A DNA stretch of 64,000 nt from Psychrobacter frigidicola (lineage in GTDB: Bacteria; Pseudomonadota; Gammaproteobacteria; Pseudomonadales; Moraxellaceae): assembly GCF_007997305.1 (NCBI RefSeq), contig NZ_VORZ01000001.1, positions 682,001-746,000 of the forward strand, in the 5' to 3' direction. A program made the position numbers and the translations under genes. Each line of letters starts with the position of its first letter. Position 1 is the stretch's first letter. The notes under the pieces are model-generated. The model saw only the letters and a list, made by a program, of their open reading frames with translations, was not told the origin of the DNA and did not search any database. This document shows, one piece after another, positions 26,391 through 34,096 of the stretch.

Positions 26391-27641
26391 ATGAGCAAAC
26401 AAGAATTGTTACTCCGTAACGTTAGATTAGAGACCGGTTTTGTACGTGATAAAAACAATCAGGTCATTGCCACTAAAACCGCACTCTTTGATATGCATAT
26501 TACTAATGGCAAAATTAAAACTATCAACGCCAAAGGACAGCTCAAAAATACCACTCAACACAATAATGAGAATGACACTCAAAAAGTAAAAACAATTGAT
26601 GCAAATGGTTTATTAATGTTGCCGACCTTTCAGGATATGCATGTCCATATCGATAAGACCTATTATGGTGGTGATTGGCAGGCCGCTCCTTGGACAGGCG
26701 ATATCAAGCATATGATTCGCCTGGAGGAGGATTTGATTCCAAAACTCCTTCCTGACTCTCAAAGGCGAGCTGAAGCGTGTATCCAGCTGCTGCAAAGCTA
26801 CGGCTCTACCTTTGCACGTTGTCATTGTAATATCGACCCCGTAAGCGGCCTAAGAAGCTTAGAGCATTTGCAATTGGCATTGGATAAATACAAAGACAGC
26901 TTTACGTGGGAGATTGCCGCTTTTCCGCAACACGGTATTCTTTATTCACAGTCCGAGGGCTTGTTAAGGGAAGCTGCGCAAATGGATATCGGCTTTATCG
27001 GTGGTCTTGACCCCACTATTGTAGATGACGATATGAAAAAGTCTTTAGATGTTATGTTTGATATTGCTTTAGATTATGATAAAGGCGTCGACATTCACCT
27101 GCACGAAGGCCTGCCTTCTGGCAAAGCGGTGATGAAACACATGATACAGCGGGTCAAAGAAAGCCCAAGCTTGCAAGGAAAAACCTTTATCACTCACGCC
27201 TATGCGCTCGCCATGCTACCAGAGATTGAGTTGGAAGATATTGCAGTGCAGTTTGCAGAATATGGCATTGGCATTATTTCCAGCATTCCAATCGGATCAA
27301 ACGCCTTACCTATTCCAACCTTAACAAAGCATCAGGTCAACGTCAGAGCGGGTACGGATAATATTATGGATAACTTCTCACCCTTTGGTAGCGGTGACAT
27401 GCTACAAAAAGCCAATGTATGCGCGCAACTGTACGGCTGGACTGATGAATATCGCTTAAACCGCGCCTTAAAAATGATAACGGATCAACCGCTACCTTTG
27501 GATGATCAAGGCAAACAAGTATGGCCATTGGTCGGCGATGACGCTGATTTTATACTGGTCAAAGCATCTTGTTCGGCTGAGGCTGTGGCACGCTTACCAA
27601 AACGTGAGGCAGTCTACTATAAAGGCAACTCAATTTACTGA
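26391..27641 (+). CDS. Cytosine deaminase-like amidohydrolase
   Basis: A 416-residue metal-dependent hydrolase of the amidohydrolase superfamily. The metal-binding pattern is seen as DMHVHIDKTYYG near 85-96 (HxH), VDIHLHEGLPSG near 224 (second histidine and glutamate), ITHAYALAM (third histidine) and RAGTDNIMDNFSPFGSGDML (catalytic Asp), closest to the CodA/cytosine deaminase group in the D-N-x-x-D-x-F/S-P-F-G-x-G-D block. It may deaminate a pyrimidine or related cyclic amide; the substrate is not certain. It has no nearby transport or pathway gene; the next gene is an oxidoreductase 99 bases away. Confidence 0.8.
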   Translation: MSKQELLLRNVRLETGFVRDKNNQVIATKTALFDMHITNGKIKTINAKGQLKNTTQHNNENDTQKVKTIDANGLLMLPTFQDMHVHIDKTYYGGDWQAAPWTGDIKHMIRLEEDLIPKLLPDSQRRAEACIQLLQSYGSTFARCHCNIDPVSGLRSLEHLQLALDKYKDSFTWEIAAFPQHGILYSQSEGLLREAAQMDIGFIGGLDPTIVDDDMKKSLDVMFDIALDYDKGVDIHLHEGLPSGKAVMKHMIQRVKESPSLQGKTFITHAYALAMLPEIELEDIAVQFAEYGIGIISSIPIGSNALPIPTLTKHQVNVRAGTDNIMDNFSPFGSGDMLQKANVCAQLYGWTDEYRLNRALKMITDQPLPLDDQGKQVWPLVGDDADFILVKASCSAEAVARLPKREAVYYKGNSIY

Positions 27642-27740
27642 TAAAGAATGTTTCTAGAAAAAACTGTCCAATAAAGTCAGTTGCTCAAAAAAAACTAACT
27701 GTCTCAGAATAGCTATTAAATATAAAAAAGGAAAGTTCAA

Positions 27741-28784
27741 ATGAATCATTCAAAACCACAAAATCAAGAAATCGTACTCGCGAAACACCCTGAAGGCGCG
27801 GTCAAAGAAGATACTTTTAAGTTCAACGATATTGATATGCCTAAGTGTAAAGATGGCGAAATATTAATCAAAAGCATTTATGTCTCAGTCGACCCCGGCA
27901 TGCGCGGCTTTATGGATAAAGGTGATAGTGATAACGCTGGTACGAAGTTTAAGCTTAACGAACCTATTACCAGTAGAACGGTTGCTCAGGTCATGGATAG
28001 TAATAATGCTGACTTTAAAACAGGCGATATTGTGCATGGACGTTTTGCATGGCAGAAGTATCAAAGCGTAAGCGCTGACGAGCTAGAAAAAGTAGACCCT
28101 GACCTTGCGCCAATTTCTACCGCTGTCAGCATGCTTGGTATACCAGGCTTAGCGGCTTATTTTGGTATGTTAAAGATTGGTCAAGCTAAAAAAGGGGAAA
28201 CCGTTGTGGTATCAGGTGCCGCAGGTTCAGTCGGTAGTATTGCCTCGCAAGTTGCCCGCATCATGGGTTGCAAGGTCGTTGGTATTGCAGGCTCTGCTGA
28301 GAAAATTGACTATTTAGAAAATGACTTAGGTCTCGATAAAGGTATTAATTATAAAGAAACCGATGATATGCAAGCCGCTATAAAAGAGGCTTGTCCAGAC
28401 GGCGTTGATGTATTCTTTGATAATGTCGGCGGTGAGCTGTTTGACGCGGTTTTTGCTAATATTAATGAACACGCCCGCATCGCTATTTGTGGTCAAATTG
28501 CGGATTACAATACAGGGGATGCACCACAAGGCACTCGGCCTATGCATACTCTAATTAAAAAAAGTGCGCGTATGGAAGGCTTCGTCGTTTATGACTTTAA
28601 AGATGAGTTTGATGCGGCCAAAAAGCAGATTAGTGCTTGGTATAACGACGGTGAAATGATTTATAAAGAAAATCTTATTGAAGGGTTTGAAAATATTCCT
28701 TCTGCTTTTATAGGCTTATTCGAAGGAGATAATATCGGTAAGCAAATAGTTAAAGTTGGCGAGGTAGAAAGTAACAAGAAATAA
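27741..28784 (+). CDS. NADP-dependent medium-chain oxidoreductase (CurA/2-alkenal reductase type)
   Basis: A 347-residue zinc-independent medium-chain reductase. The coenzyme fold has VVVSGAAGSVGSIASQVARIMG near 155-176 and DVFFDNVGGELFD. The N-terminal block VSVDPGMRGFMD (residues 49-60) is the leukotriene B4 dehydrogenase/CurA signature. Such enzymes reduce the C=C bond of alpha,beta-unsaturated carbonyls with NADPH. AAGGAA lies 8 bases before the ATG. It is followed by tusD after 80 bases and may be co-transcribed, but no functional link is apparent. Confidence 0.87.
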   Translation: MNHSKPQNQEIVLAKHPEGAVKEDTFKFNDIDMPKCKDGEILIKSIYVSVDPGMRGFMDKGDSDNAGTKFKLNEPITSRTVAQVMDSNNADFKTGDIVHGRFAWQKYQSVSADELEKVDPDLAPISTAVSMLGIPGLAAYFGMLKIGQAKKGETVVVSGAAGSVGSIASQVARIMGCKVVGIAGSAEKIDYLENDLGLDKGINYKETDDMQAAIKEACPDGVDVFFDNVGGELFDAVFANINEHARIAICGQIADYNTGDAPQGTRPMHTLIKKSARMEGFVVYDFKDEFDAAKKQISAWYNDGEMIYKENLIEGFENIPSAFIGLFEGDNIGKQIVKVGEVESNKK

Positions 28785-28864
28785 ACTGGCCTTTGCGTTA
28801 GCGTTAATCTTTGCCATAATAGGATAATAACTTCATATCCCCTATAACCTGCGATACCACAATT

Positions 28865-29365
28865 ATGACCACGACTCCGCTACTATTGATTACCAAAGAC
28901 CCTAGCCATCCCCTTGCTGATTTAGCGCTGCGTTATACCCGTGCTTTACTTGCGCAAACCAGTGCGGTTGATAATGAAGTTACTGACAATGGCGTTTCTA
29001 AAAGTGCCAATGTTGAAAACAATATGGCCAAAAGCTCCGAGAGTTTTTGCGAGAACATTTGCGAAAGTGTTAAAGCGCCTTTAAACCTGTTCTTCTATGC
29101 CGATGCGGCCCATACTGCCAATCGATTGCGCTGGCAGTCTGCGGATCAAACTAATTTGACCCAAGAATGGCAAGCACTTGCTGAGCAATACCAGCTGCCG
29201 TTACCCGTTTGCGTCAGCACCGCACTCAGCCGCGGTATTAGCGATACCGACAACAGTACGCGTCATCAGCTAGATGGCAATAATGTTGCCATAGGATTTC
29301 AGTTGGTCGGTTTGAGTGAGCTGGCAATAATGATGCAAGGTCATTGCCGTTTGATACAGTTTTAA
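28865..29365 (+). CDS. tusD: Sulfurtransferase TusD
   Basis: A 166-residue DsrE-fold protein. The C-terminal part aligns with TusD: LPLPVCVSTALSRGISDT with the active cysteine at residue 116, then GFQLVGLSELAIMM and a C-terminal RLIQF. It takes persulfide sulfur from TusA and passes it to TusE for 2-thiolation of tRNA wobble uridine. Residues 31-70 are a low-complexity Asn/Ser-rich insertion not present in the E. coli protein, and it contains two extra cysteines (62 and 66). It is the first of four tus genes. Confidence 0.9.
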   Translation: MTTTPLLLITKDPSHPLADLALRYTRALLAQTSAVDNEVTDNGVSKSANVENNMAKSSESFCENICESVKAPLNLFFYADAAHTANRLRWQSADQTNLTQEWQALAEQYQLPLPVCVSTALSRGISDTDNSTRHQLDGNNVAIGFQLVGLSELAIMMQGHCRLIQF

Positions 29366-29455
29366 TAAGCTAAGCGCAGTTGTAATGTTAATAAAAAGTG
29401 CTAATAAAAAATATATTAATAATGCATCACCTTGAGAATAAGCAAAGGATTCACA

Positions 29456-29779
29456 ATGAAATTACTGATTCAGCTACGTACTGATAGCGAAATGGTTAGT
29501 TATGAAGGCTGTGCGCTAGCCTTAACCCTAGCGACTTTTGGTCATGATGTGCAGCTGTATTTAGATGCGCCCGTGTTTGGGCTATTAATGCAACCGAAGT
29601 CACGTTTGCATGGCATGATTCAGTCGCTTGAACTATACGATATGCCGGCTGCTTGGTTACCCGATGATGTATTTAGTGGTTGGCTAACAGGGATGGTGCC
29701 AAATGATTTGGCAAAGCAATTAACCTTTATTCCAGAGGTGGTTAATTCACAAGACTTTGAGCAAATTTTAACTTTTTAG
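29456..29779 (+). CDS. tusC: Sulfurtransferase complex subunit TusC
   Basis: A 107-residue DsrF/TusC-like protein that forms the hexameric TusBCD complex. Features are the family-like SYEGCALALTLATFGHDVQLYLDAPVFGLL and LELYDMPAAWLP, followed by a C-terminal QDFEQILTF that matches the -ILxF ending of TusC. A TTG at 29432 keeps the frame open upstream, but ATG 29456 has AAAGGAT just before it, so it is taken as the start. Spacing to tusD is 90 bases and to tusB 51. Confidence 0.82.
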   Translation: MKLLIQLRTDSEMVSYEGCALALTLATFGHDVQLYLDAPVFGLLMQPKSRLHGMIQSLELYDMPAAWLPDDVFSGWLTGMVPNDLAKQLTFIPEVVNSQDFEQILTF

Positions 29780-29830
29780 CAGTTACTTTCATATTTACAG
29801 CACAATAACAACTAAATACAGGATTCCTTT

Positions 29831-30178
29831 ATGGCAACCTTATATCAAATACATAGCACTATGGATACGCTCAGACGTAGCACCCATGAGATGGCACTAA
29901 CTTGGCGCGCAGGCGACAGTATTCTACTATTAGGATCGACCGCCGCTTTTATTGATTGGCTAAATGCTTATATAAACGATGTTGATATGGAGAATGGCAC
30001 TGTTATCAAAGATATCGCTGGGATTTATGTACTTGCCGAAGACGTTGCCAAGTTAAGTCACGAGACAACGGCACAACTAAAAATCAATAATAAAGTAACG
30101 GCTGTTTTAACAGATAGTGAATGGGTTACCCTCACGCAAGATACTCGCTTTGATAAAGTGGTCACTATTGCCTTATGA
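29831..30178 (+). CDS. tusB: Sulfurtransferase complex subunit TusB
   Basis: A 115-residue DsrH/TusB-like protein. It opens ATLYQIHSTMDTL with RAGDSILLLGSTAAFIDWL, the pattern of the TusB family (short strand, R-x-G-D-x-I/L-L-L-G). YVLAEDVAKL in the middle also fits. It has no cysteine at the position of the DsrH active site, as in some TusB proteins whose role is structural. The stop overlaps the tusE start by four bases. Confidence 0.85.
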   Translation: MATLYQIHSTMDTLRRSTHEMALTWRAGDSILLLGSTAAFIDWLNAYINDVDMENGTVIKDIAGIYVLAEDVAKLSHETTAQLKINNKVTAVLTDSEWVTLTQDTRFDKVVTIAL

Positions 30179-30534
30179 TTGTTTCCCCTACAACTTCCAC
30201 TAAGCCTGCTACTACAGATACCAGCCTTGTATTAGATCAAGACGGTCATCTCTGTGACCATAGCCTTTGGACACCAAATATTGCCCAGCAACTTGCGGAT
30301 ACCCTTGAGGTTAAGCTAAGTGCTGAACATTTAGAGATCCTACAACAAGTTCGGTCTTTTTTTGATAAGTTCAATCACGCGCCAGCTACCCGTCCGCTTA
30401 TTAAATGGCTGCAACAAACTTTACCGCAGCAGGATATTAGTAATCAAAAACTGCAACAGTTATTTAATACTGGCTTGGTTGCGCGTCATGTCAATCGCTT
30501 GGCTGGACTACCAAAACCACCTAATTGTTTATAA
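30175..30534 (+). CDS. tusE: Sulfur carrier protein TusE (DsrC family)
   Basis: A 119-residue TusE. The C-terminal end LAGLPKPPNCL carries the conserved penultimate cysteine (118), the sulfur acceptor; the second cysteine typical of dissimilatory DsrC, about 11 residues earlier, is absent, so this is the tRNA-thiolation type. It starts at ATG in the ATGA overlap with tusB. It hands sulfur to MnmA, whose gene is at 62624. The first 20 residues are a short Thr/Ser-rich extension. Confidence 0.92.
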   Translation: MIVSPTTSTKPATTDTSLVLDQDGHLCDHSLWTPNIAQQLADTLEVKLSAEHLEILQQVRSFFDKFNHAPATRPLIKWLQQTLPQQDISNQKLQQLFNTGLVARHVNRLAGLPKPPNCL

Positions 30535-30571
30535 GACCTTTGGCTGAGTTAAACATCTATAAATGATAAAA

Positions 30572-31120
30572 CTATTTCGCATCATATACCGTCAGCGTCT
30601 CGTAACCAATACTACGACCTGTATCACCGCCAAAGCCCTGCTGCCGCCATACTTCATAGAGACATATCGCCACGCTATTAGATAAATTTAAACTACGTGA
30701 ATTTGTTAGCATCGGCAGTCTGAGCCAGTTATCGACTCCGATATCCTCACGGATAACATCCGCCAATCCTGCAGTCTCAGAGCCAAAAACTAAAGCGACG
30801 TTATGGTTGTCACTATTAGCATTTACTTGAGCCCCAAAATCATAATCATAGAAAGGTTTGCTGAGCTTAGTGGTCAGCGCAGTAATAGTTTCACAACCTG
30901 CGTTTATTAACGCCTGTTTAGCCGCAGCCCAGTCGTCATGCACTTGTAGATGTGCGTATTCGTGATAATCTAGCCCTGCCCGGCGCAGCTTTTTATCATC
31001 AAGCTCAAAACCTAATGGTTTTACTAAATGTAGCTCTGCCCCACTATTGGCACATAGGCGAATGATATTGCCGGTATTGCTAGGCATTTTTGGCGCTACT
31101 AGCACGATATGAATGGTCAT
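30572..31120 (-). CDS. trmL: tRNA (cytidine(34)/uridine(34)-2'-O)-methyltransferase TrmL
   Basis: A 182-residue SPOUT-class RNA methyltransferase. The knot motifs are ALVFGSETAGLADVI (motif 1/2 area), LRLPMLTNSRSLNLSNSVAICLYEVWRQ (motif 3, given in part), and N-terminal PKMPSNTGNIIRLC. TrmL methylates the ribose at position 34 of tRNA-Leu isoacceptors, including one carrying the cmnm5U made by MnmG/MnmE. It lies convergent to tusE with 37 bases between stops. The length is slightly longer than E. coli TrmL. Confidence 0.93.
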   Translation of the reverse strand: MTIHIVLVAPKMPSNTGNIIRLCANSGAELHLVKPLGFELDDKKLRRAGLDYHEYAHLQVHDDWAAAKQALINAGCETITALTTKLSKPFYDYDFGAQVNANSDNHNVALVFGSETAGLADVIREDIGVDNWLRLPMLTNSRSLNLSNSVAICLYEVWRQQGFGGDTGRSIGYETLTVYDAK

Positions 31121-31184
31121 ATAATATCCGTAAAAAGTGATGCATATTAGAATTTGGGTTTTTTAGGACTATTTAATACTATTA

Positions 31185-31213
31185 TTGACTTAAATCTAAG
31201 TTTTAAGGATAAT
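31185..31213 (+). promoter_or_regulatory. Candidate promoter of a small RNA or leader
   Basis: TTGACT (31185-31190) and GATAAT (31208-31213) are separated by exactly 17 bases, each with five of six matches to the sigma-70 consensus. The predicted transcript start is near 31220, about 150 bases before a plus-strand terminator. Confidence 0.6.
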
Positions 31214-31219
31214 GGCTAA

Positions 31220-31390
31220 ACAACAGAAATGTAAAACCACTTGTAGTCAACCGTAATCAAAAGTTACAGTTTACTGTCAATAATTACATTTTAGTACTGG
31301 GCATAGATTTTAACTTTCATTATGATAGCTTCAAAGGATGAATAGGCAATAATATACCTACTGGAACAGCAATTTTGTAGCTGTTTTTTT
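31220..31390 (+). ncRNA. Candidate small RNA between trmL and the lipoprotein genes
   Basis: The interval is bounded by a good promoter upstream and an intrinsic terminator downstream and contains no convincing coding frame. The transcript would be about 170 bases. It could be a free small RNA or an attenuated leader of the lipoprotein genes at 31516. It has no recognised family. Confidence 0.4.
31365..31390 (+). terminator. Plus-strand intrinsic terminator
   Basis: The stem AACAGC / GCTGTT with a 9-base loop is followed directly by seven T residues on the plus strand. The complementary strand has no T run after the hairpin, so it acts on plus-strand transcripts only. No annotated plus-strand gene ends before it. 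Confidence 0.65.
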
Positions 31391-31515
31391 AGTATCGTGT
31401 TCTTGCAATTTTATCCTGTATACCGACAGTGATGTTTAGAAAATCGCTTATTATTGCTGTCTCTAATCGTAAAAACAAATTTTGTAAAAATACATTCATT
31501 TTTGAGGACACTATT

Positions 31516-31656
31516 ATGAAAAAAGTAATTATCGCATCTTTGGCTGCTATGTTTGTACTAACTGGCTGTAACACTTTTAAAGGTCTTGGCCAAGACGTAT
31601 CAAGTGCCGGTAGTGCTGTAACTGGTACTGCTCAAGAAGTTCAAAGAAAAATCTAA
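31516..31656 (+). CDS. Entericidin-like lipoprotein (copy 1)
   Basis: A 46-residue protein: a Lys-Lys signal peptide, a lipobox VLTGC with the lipidated cysteine at 18, then NTFKGLGQDVSSAGSAVTGT, which is the entericidin A/B family pattern (N-T-x-x-G-x-G-x-D). GAGGAC lies 7 bases upstream of the ATG. The mature part is about 29 residues and would sit at a membrane via its lipid. It is followed by a strong terminator (31682) and by a second copy. Entericidins are linked to stress and bacteriolysis control in enterobacteria; the role here is not known. Confidence 0.88.
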   Translation: MKKVIIASLAAMFVLTGCNTFKGLGQDVSSAGSAVTGTAQEVQRKI

Positions 31657-31681
31657 GTTTTAATTATATTTCATATTTAAG

Positions 31682-31709
31682 AGGCTTACCCAACGGTAAG
31701 CCTTTTTTT
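31682..31709 (+). terminator. Intrinsic terminator after lipoprotein copy 1
   Basis: Nine-base perfect arms AGGCTTACC and GGTAAGCCT flank a CAAC loop and are followed by a T run. Confidence 0.85.
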
Positions 31710-31757
31710 ATACTTTGTATAAATTATCGTAATTTTATCTCTTTTGAGGACACTACT

Positions 31758-31898
31758 ATGAAAAAAGTAATTATCGCAGCTTTGACCGCTATGTTTGTAC
31801 TAACTGGCTGCAACACGTTCGCAGGTCTAGGCCAAGACTTATCAATCGCAGGTAATGCTATAAGTAGTACTGCTCAAGAAGTTCAAGGAAATATTTGA
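31758..31898 (+). CDS. Entericidin-like lipoprotein (copy 2)
   Basis: A second 46-residue protein, nearly the same as the one at 31516: the same MKKVIIA signal, LTGC lipobox (Cys18), NTF-x-GLGQD and SSTAQEVQGNI ending. The two DNA copies also share the GAGGAC ribosome site and the following hairpin, so a whole unit of about 240 bases was duplicated in tandem. This copy differs in the mature part (A for K at 22, I for S, N for S), so both are probably expressed and slightly diverged. It is too short for usual gene calling. Confidence 0.85.
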   Translation: MKKVIIAALTAMFVLTGCNTFAGLGQDLSIAGNAISSTAQEVQGNI

Positions 31899-31921
31899 GT
31901 TCTTATTAGATATTTTCTTGA

Positions 31922-31950
31922 AAAGGCTGACCCAACGGCAGGCCTTTTTT
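31922..31950 (+). terminator. Degenerate terminator after lipoprotein copy 2
   Basis: The hairpin is the counterpart of the one at 31682 with the same CAAC loop. Its outer stem AAGGC/GCCTT and inner CC/GG pair, but two mismatches and one wobble now interrupt the middle. A six-T run follows. It also lies past the convergent hemW stop. Confidence 0.65.
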
Positions 31951-31978
31951 ATTAGTATTTATTATCGTTTTTCATACT

Positions 31979-33319
31979 TTATAAAAACTCTCGTAATATC
32001 TGATTTAAATAACGCTGGCCTAGTACCGTAGCCTGTAGTCTCTCTGAGCTGTCTAGCAATAGGCCTTTACTGATCAGCTTATTCACTTGCGCCGCTATAC
32101 AATCATAACTAAGCCCCGTTCGCGTTTCAAACAATTCCCAAGTTACTCCGTCGTGCAGACGCAGTGCATTGAGCATAAATTCGCTCACCAAGTCATCACT
32201 AGCAATTTTTTGCCAGCCAATCATTTTTGGCGCATTTAAAATAGTGGAGCTCTCTATCGCTTTATTTGTAGACACTGTGTTACTAACAGTAGAATGAGTG
32301 GCAGTAGTAGAACAAGCAACATAGTCTTTTGGCAGCCGTGATTTACTAAAACGATGAATGCCTGTTTCTACTAGTAATTCATTATTTATTAATAGATTTC
32401 TTTCACTATTAGCTATGCTTACTTTGCCATGCGCGCCCGCTCCAATGGCCAGATAATCACCAAACTGCCAGTAGTTCACATTATGGCGACAGGGGGCATC
32501 CAACCTGCCAGCCCAAGCTGACACTTCATAATTGTTATAACGCAAACTCTGTAATAATGCCTGCCCTGCTTGCTCAATATCCGCTAAGCGGTCTTCATCA
32601 GGCAGAATTGGCTGGCTACGATAAAACACCGTATTAGGCTCAATGGTTAGCTGATACCATGAGATATGGGTCGCGCCCGCATCATGAGCGGTTTGAATGT
32701 CATGCAGCGCCTCGACGAGCGTTTGTTGCGGTAGACCGTGCATCAAATCTACGTTTACTCGTGTAAATCCAGCTTCACGCGCCGCCTTAATCGCAGACAC
32801 TGCTTGATCAGGGTCGTGAATACGACCCAGCGTTTGTAACTTTTCGGCCGCGAAGCTCTGTACGCCAATCGATAAACGATTGATGCCCACCTCTAAATAC
32901 TCAGCAAAAGGCGCATGCTCTAAAGTGCCAGGATTGGCCTCCATAGTGATTTCAATATCGTCAGCGAAACTGAAAATCGTGCGTAACTCTGCAAATAAGC
33001 GCCGATATTGGACAATTGGTAGTAATGACGGTGTGCCACCTCCAATAAATATCGAGCTAATCTCTCGCTCTTGGGTCAGTGGCTGCTGCATCCGCGCATC
33101 TAATAACAGCACGTCCACATAACCATCATACATCGACAGCGGTATATCAGACTCTAGCTCATGTGAATTAAAATCACAGTAGGGACATTTTTTTACACAC
33201 CACGGAATGTGAATATAGAGCGCCAGCGGGATATTTGATACGTCTATATTATTAATATTGAAAGTATTCAAATTAGAAGCACTCGACAAGCTGTTAGCTT
33301 GAGATTTAGATTTGGGCAT
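31979..33319 (-). CDS. hemW: Radical SAM family heme chaperone HemW
   Basis: A 446-residue radical SAM protein. The [4Fe-4S] cluster motif CxxxCxxC (Cys41, Cys45, Cys48 in WCVKKCPYCDF) and the following GGGTPSLL and EANPGTLE motifs fit HemW/HemN. The MHGLPQQT region and the absence of the extra N-terminal cysteines of true HemN favour HemW, a heme chaperone, over coproporphyrinogen oxidase. It has a 30-residue Ser/Asn-rich N-terminal extension and a Ser/Thr-rich insertion near 330-355, so it is longer than E. coli HemW. It is convergent with the lipoprotein pair. Confidence 0.88.
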   Translation of the reverse strand: MPKSKSQANSLSSASNLNTFNINNIDVSNIPLALYIHIPWCVKKCPYCDFNSHELESDIPLSMYDGYVDVLLLDARMQQPLTQEREISSIFIGGGTPSLLPIVQYRRLFAELRTIFSFADDIEITMEANPGTLEHAPFAEYLEVGINRLSIGVQSFAAEKLQTLGRIHDPDQAVSAIKAAREAGFTRVNVDLMHGLPQQTLVEALHDIQTAHDAGATHISWYQLTIEPNTVFYRSQPILPDEDRLADIEQAGQALLQSLRYNNYEVSAWAGRLDAPCRHNVNYWQFGDYLAIGAGAHGKVSIANSERNLLINNELLVETGIHRFSKSRLPKDYVACSTTATHSTVSNTVSTNKAIESSTILNAPKMIGWQKIASDDLVSEFMLNALRLHDGVTWELFETRTGLSYDCIAAQVNKLISKGLLLDSSERLQATVLGQRYLNQILREFL

Positions 33320-33547
33320 AAACGGACTTATTCAACAATGAGACGCTGTCATTAACAGCAAAAAGTAATGCTAGGATAACGGCTAAGTCTCTTAAAAAAA
33401 AGGCTAACTTAAATAAAATATCTTCAATAACAAAACCAATAACAAATGCTCATGTTAACAGCACGCTATTACAGGCAAAATAGCTCACAACTAAAAACTA
33501 ACAATGCCTGAAAATAGTTACTAAGAATAATTAAAAGGATAAAAAAC

Positions 33548-34042
33548 ATGGCCTATTGGTTGATGAAATCTAATCCAAAATACTTTGGCATTAATGATTT
33601 GCAGCGTTTGGAAACGGAGATGTGGGATGGGGTACGTAACTACCGCGCCCGTAATTTTATGCGTGATGATATGAAGGTCGGTGATCAAGTATTTTTTTAT
33701 CACTCAAGTGCCAAGCCTTCTGGCGTCGCTGGCATCATGACCATTAGCAAAGCCGGTTATGCTGACCCTACTCAGTTTCATCCTGAGCATCGGCACTTTG
33801 ATCCTATCGCGACCATCGAGGAACCACGCTGGTATATGGTCGATGTCGCCTTTGAGCAGGCTTTTACTGAGACCTTGCCCTTATCTCAGCTTAAATTCAT
33901 CCCAGCGCTTGAGGATTCATTGTTACTAAGAAAAGGCTGCCAGCAATTAACGGTTATTCCACTTGAGCCCAAGCACTGGCTAGCGATTATGGATATGGCA
34001 GAGACCCTTGGGTTGTTGCCTGATGCTGAAAGTAATATCTGA
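33548..34042 (+). CDS. EVE domain-containing protein
   Basis: A 164-residue single-domain protein of the EVE family. It has the typical opening YWLMKSNPKYFGINDL, the central GVRNYRARNFMRDDMKVGDQVFFYHS and PSGVAGIMTIS. EVE domains resemble PUA and YTH folds and bind modified bases in DNA or RNA. The role in this organism is not known; in some bacteria EVE domains accompany modification-dependent defence, but no nuclease or methylase gene is next to it. AAAAGGAT lies upstream of the ATG. Confidence 0.88.
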   Translation: MAYWLMKSNPKYFGINDLQRLETEMWDGVRNYRARNFMRDDMKVGDQVFFYHSSAKPSGVAGIMTISKAGYADPTQFHPEHRHFDPIATIEEPRWYMVDVAFEQAFTETLPLSQLKFIPALEDSLLLRKGCQQLTVIPLEPKHWLAIMDMAETLGLLPDAESNI

Positions 34043-34096
34043 ATACATACAGCTAATATTTTTTATTACTAGCTATAAAACCGGCTTATAAACACT

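Larger units (their letters stand above)
31141..31515. other. Intergenic region upstream of the entericidin-like pair
   Basis: This 375-base stretch holds a promoter at 31185-31213 and a terminator at 31365-31390 with no gene between them (listed separately). A short peptide could start at 31212 (MAKQQKCKTTCSQP), but its ATG overlaps the -10 box. Confidence 0.5.

Noticed and set aside
31212..31256. Possible 14-residue peptide MAKQQKCKTTCSQP
   Set aside because: Its ATG overlaps the -10 box of the promoter that would transcribe it, and the ribosome site is too close to the ATG.
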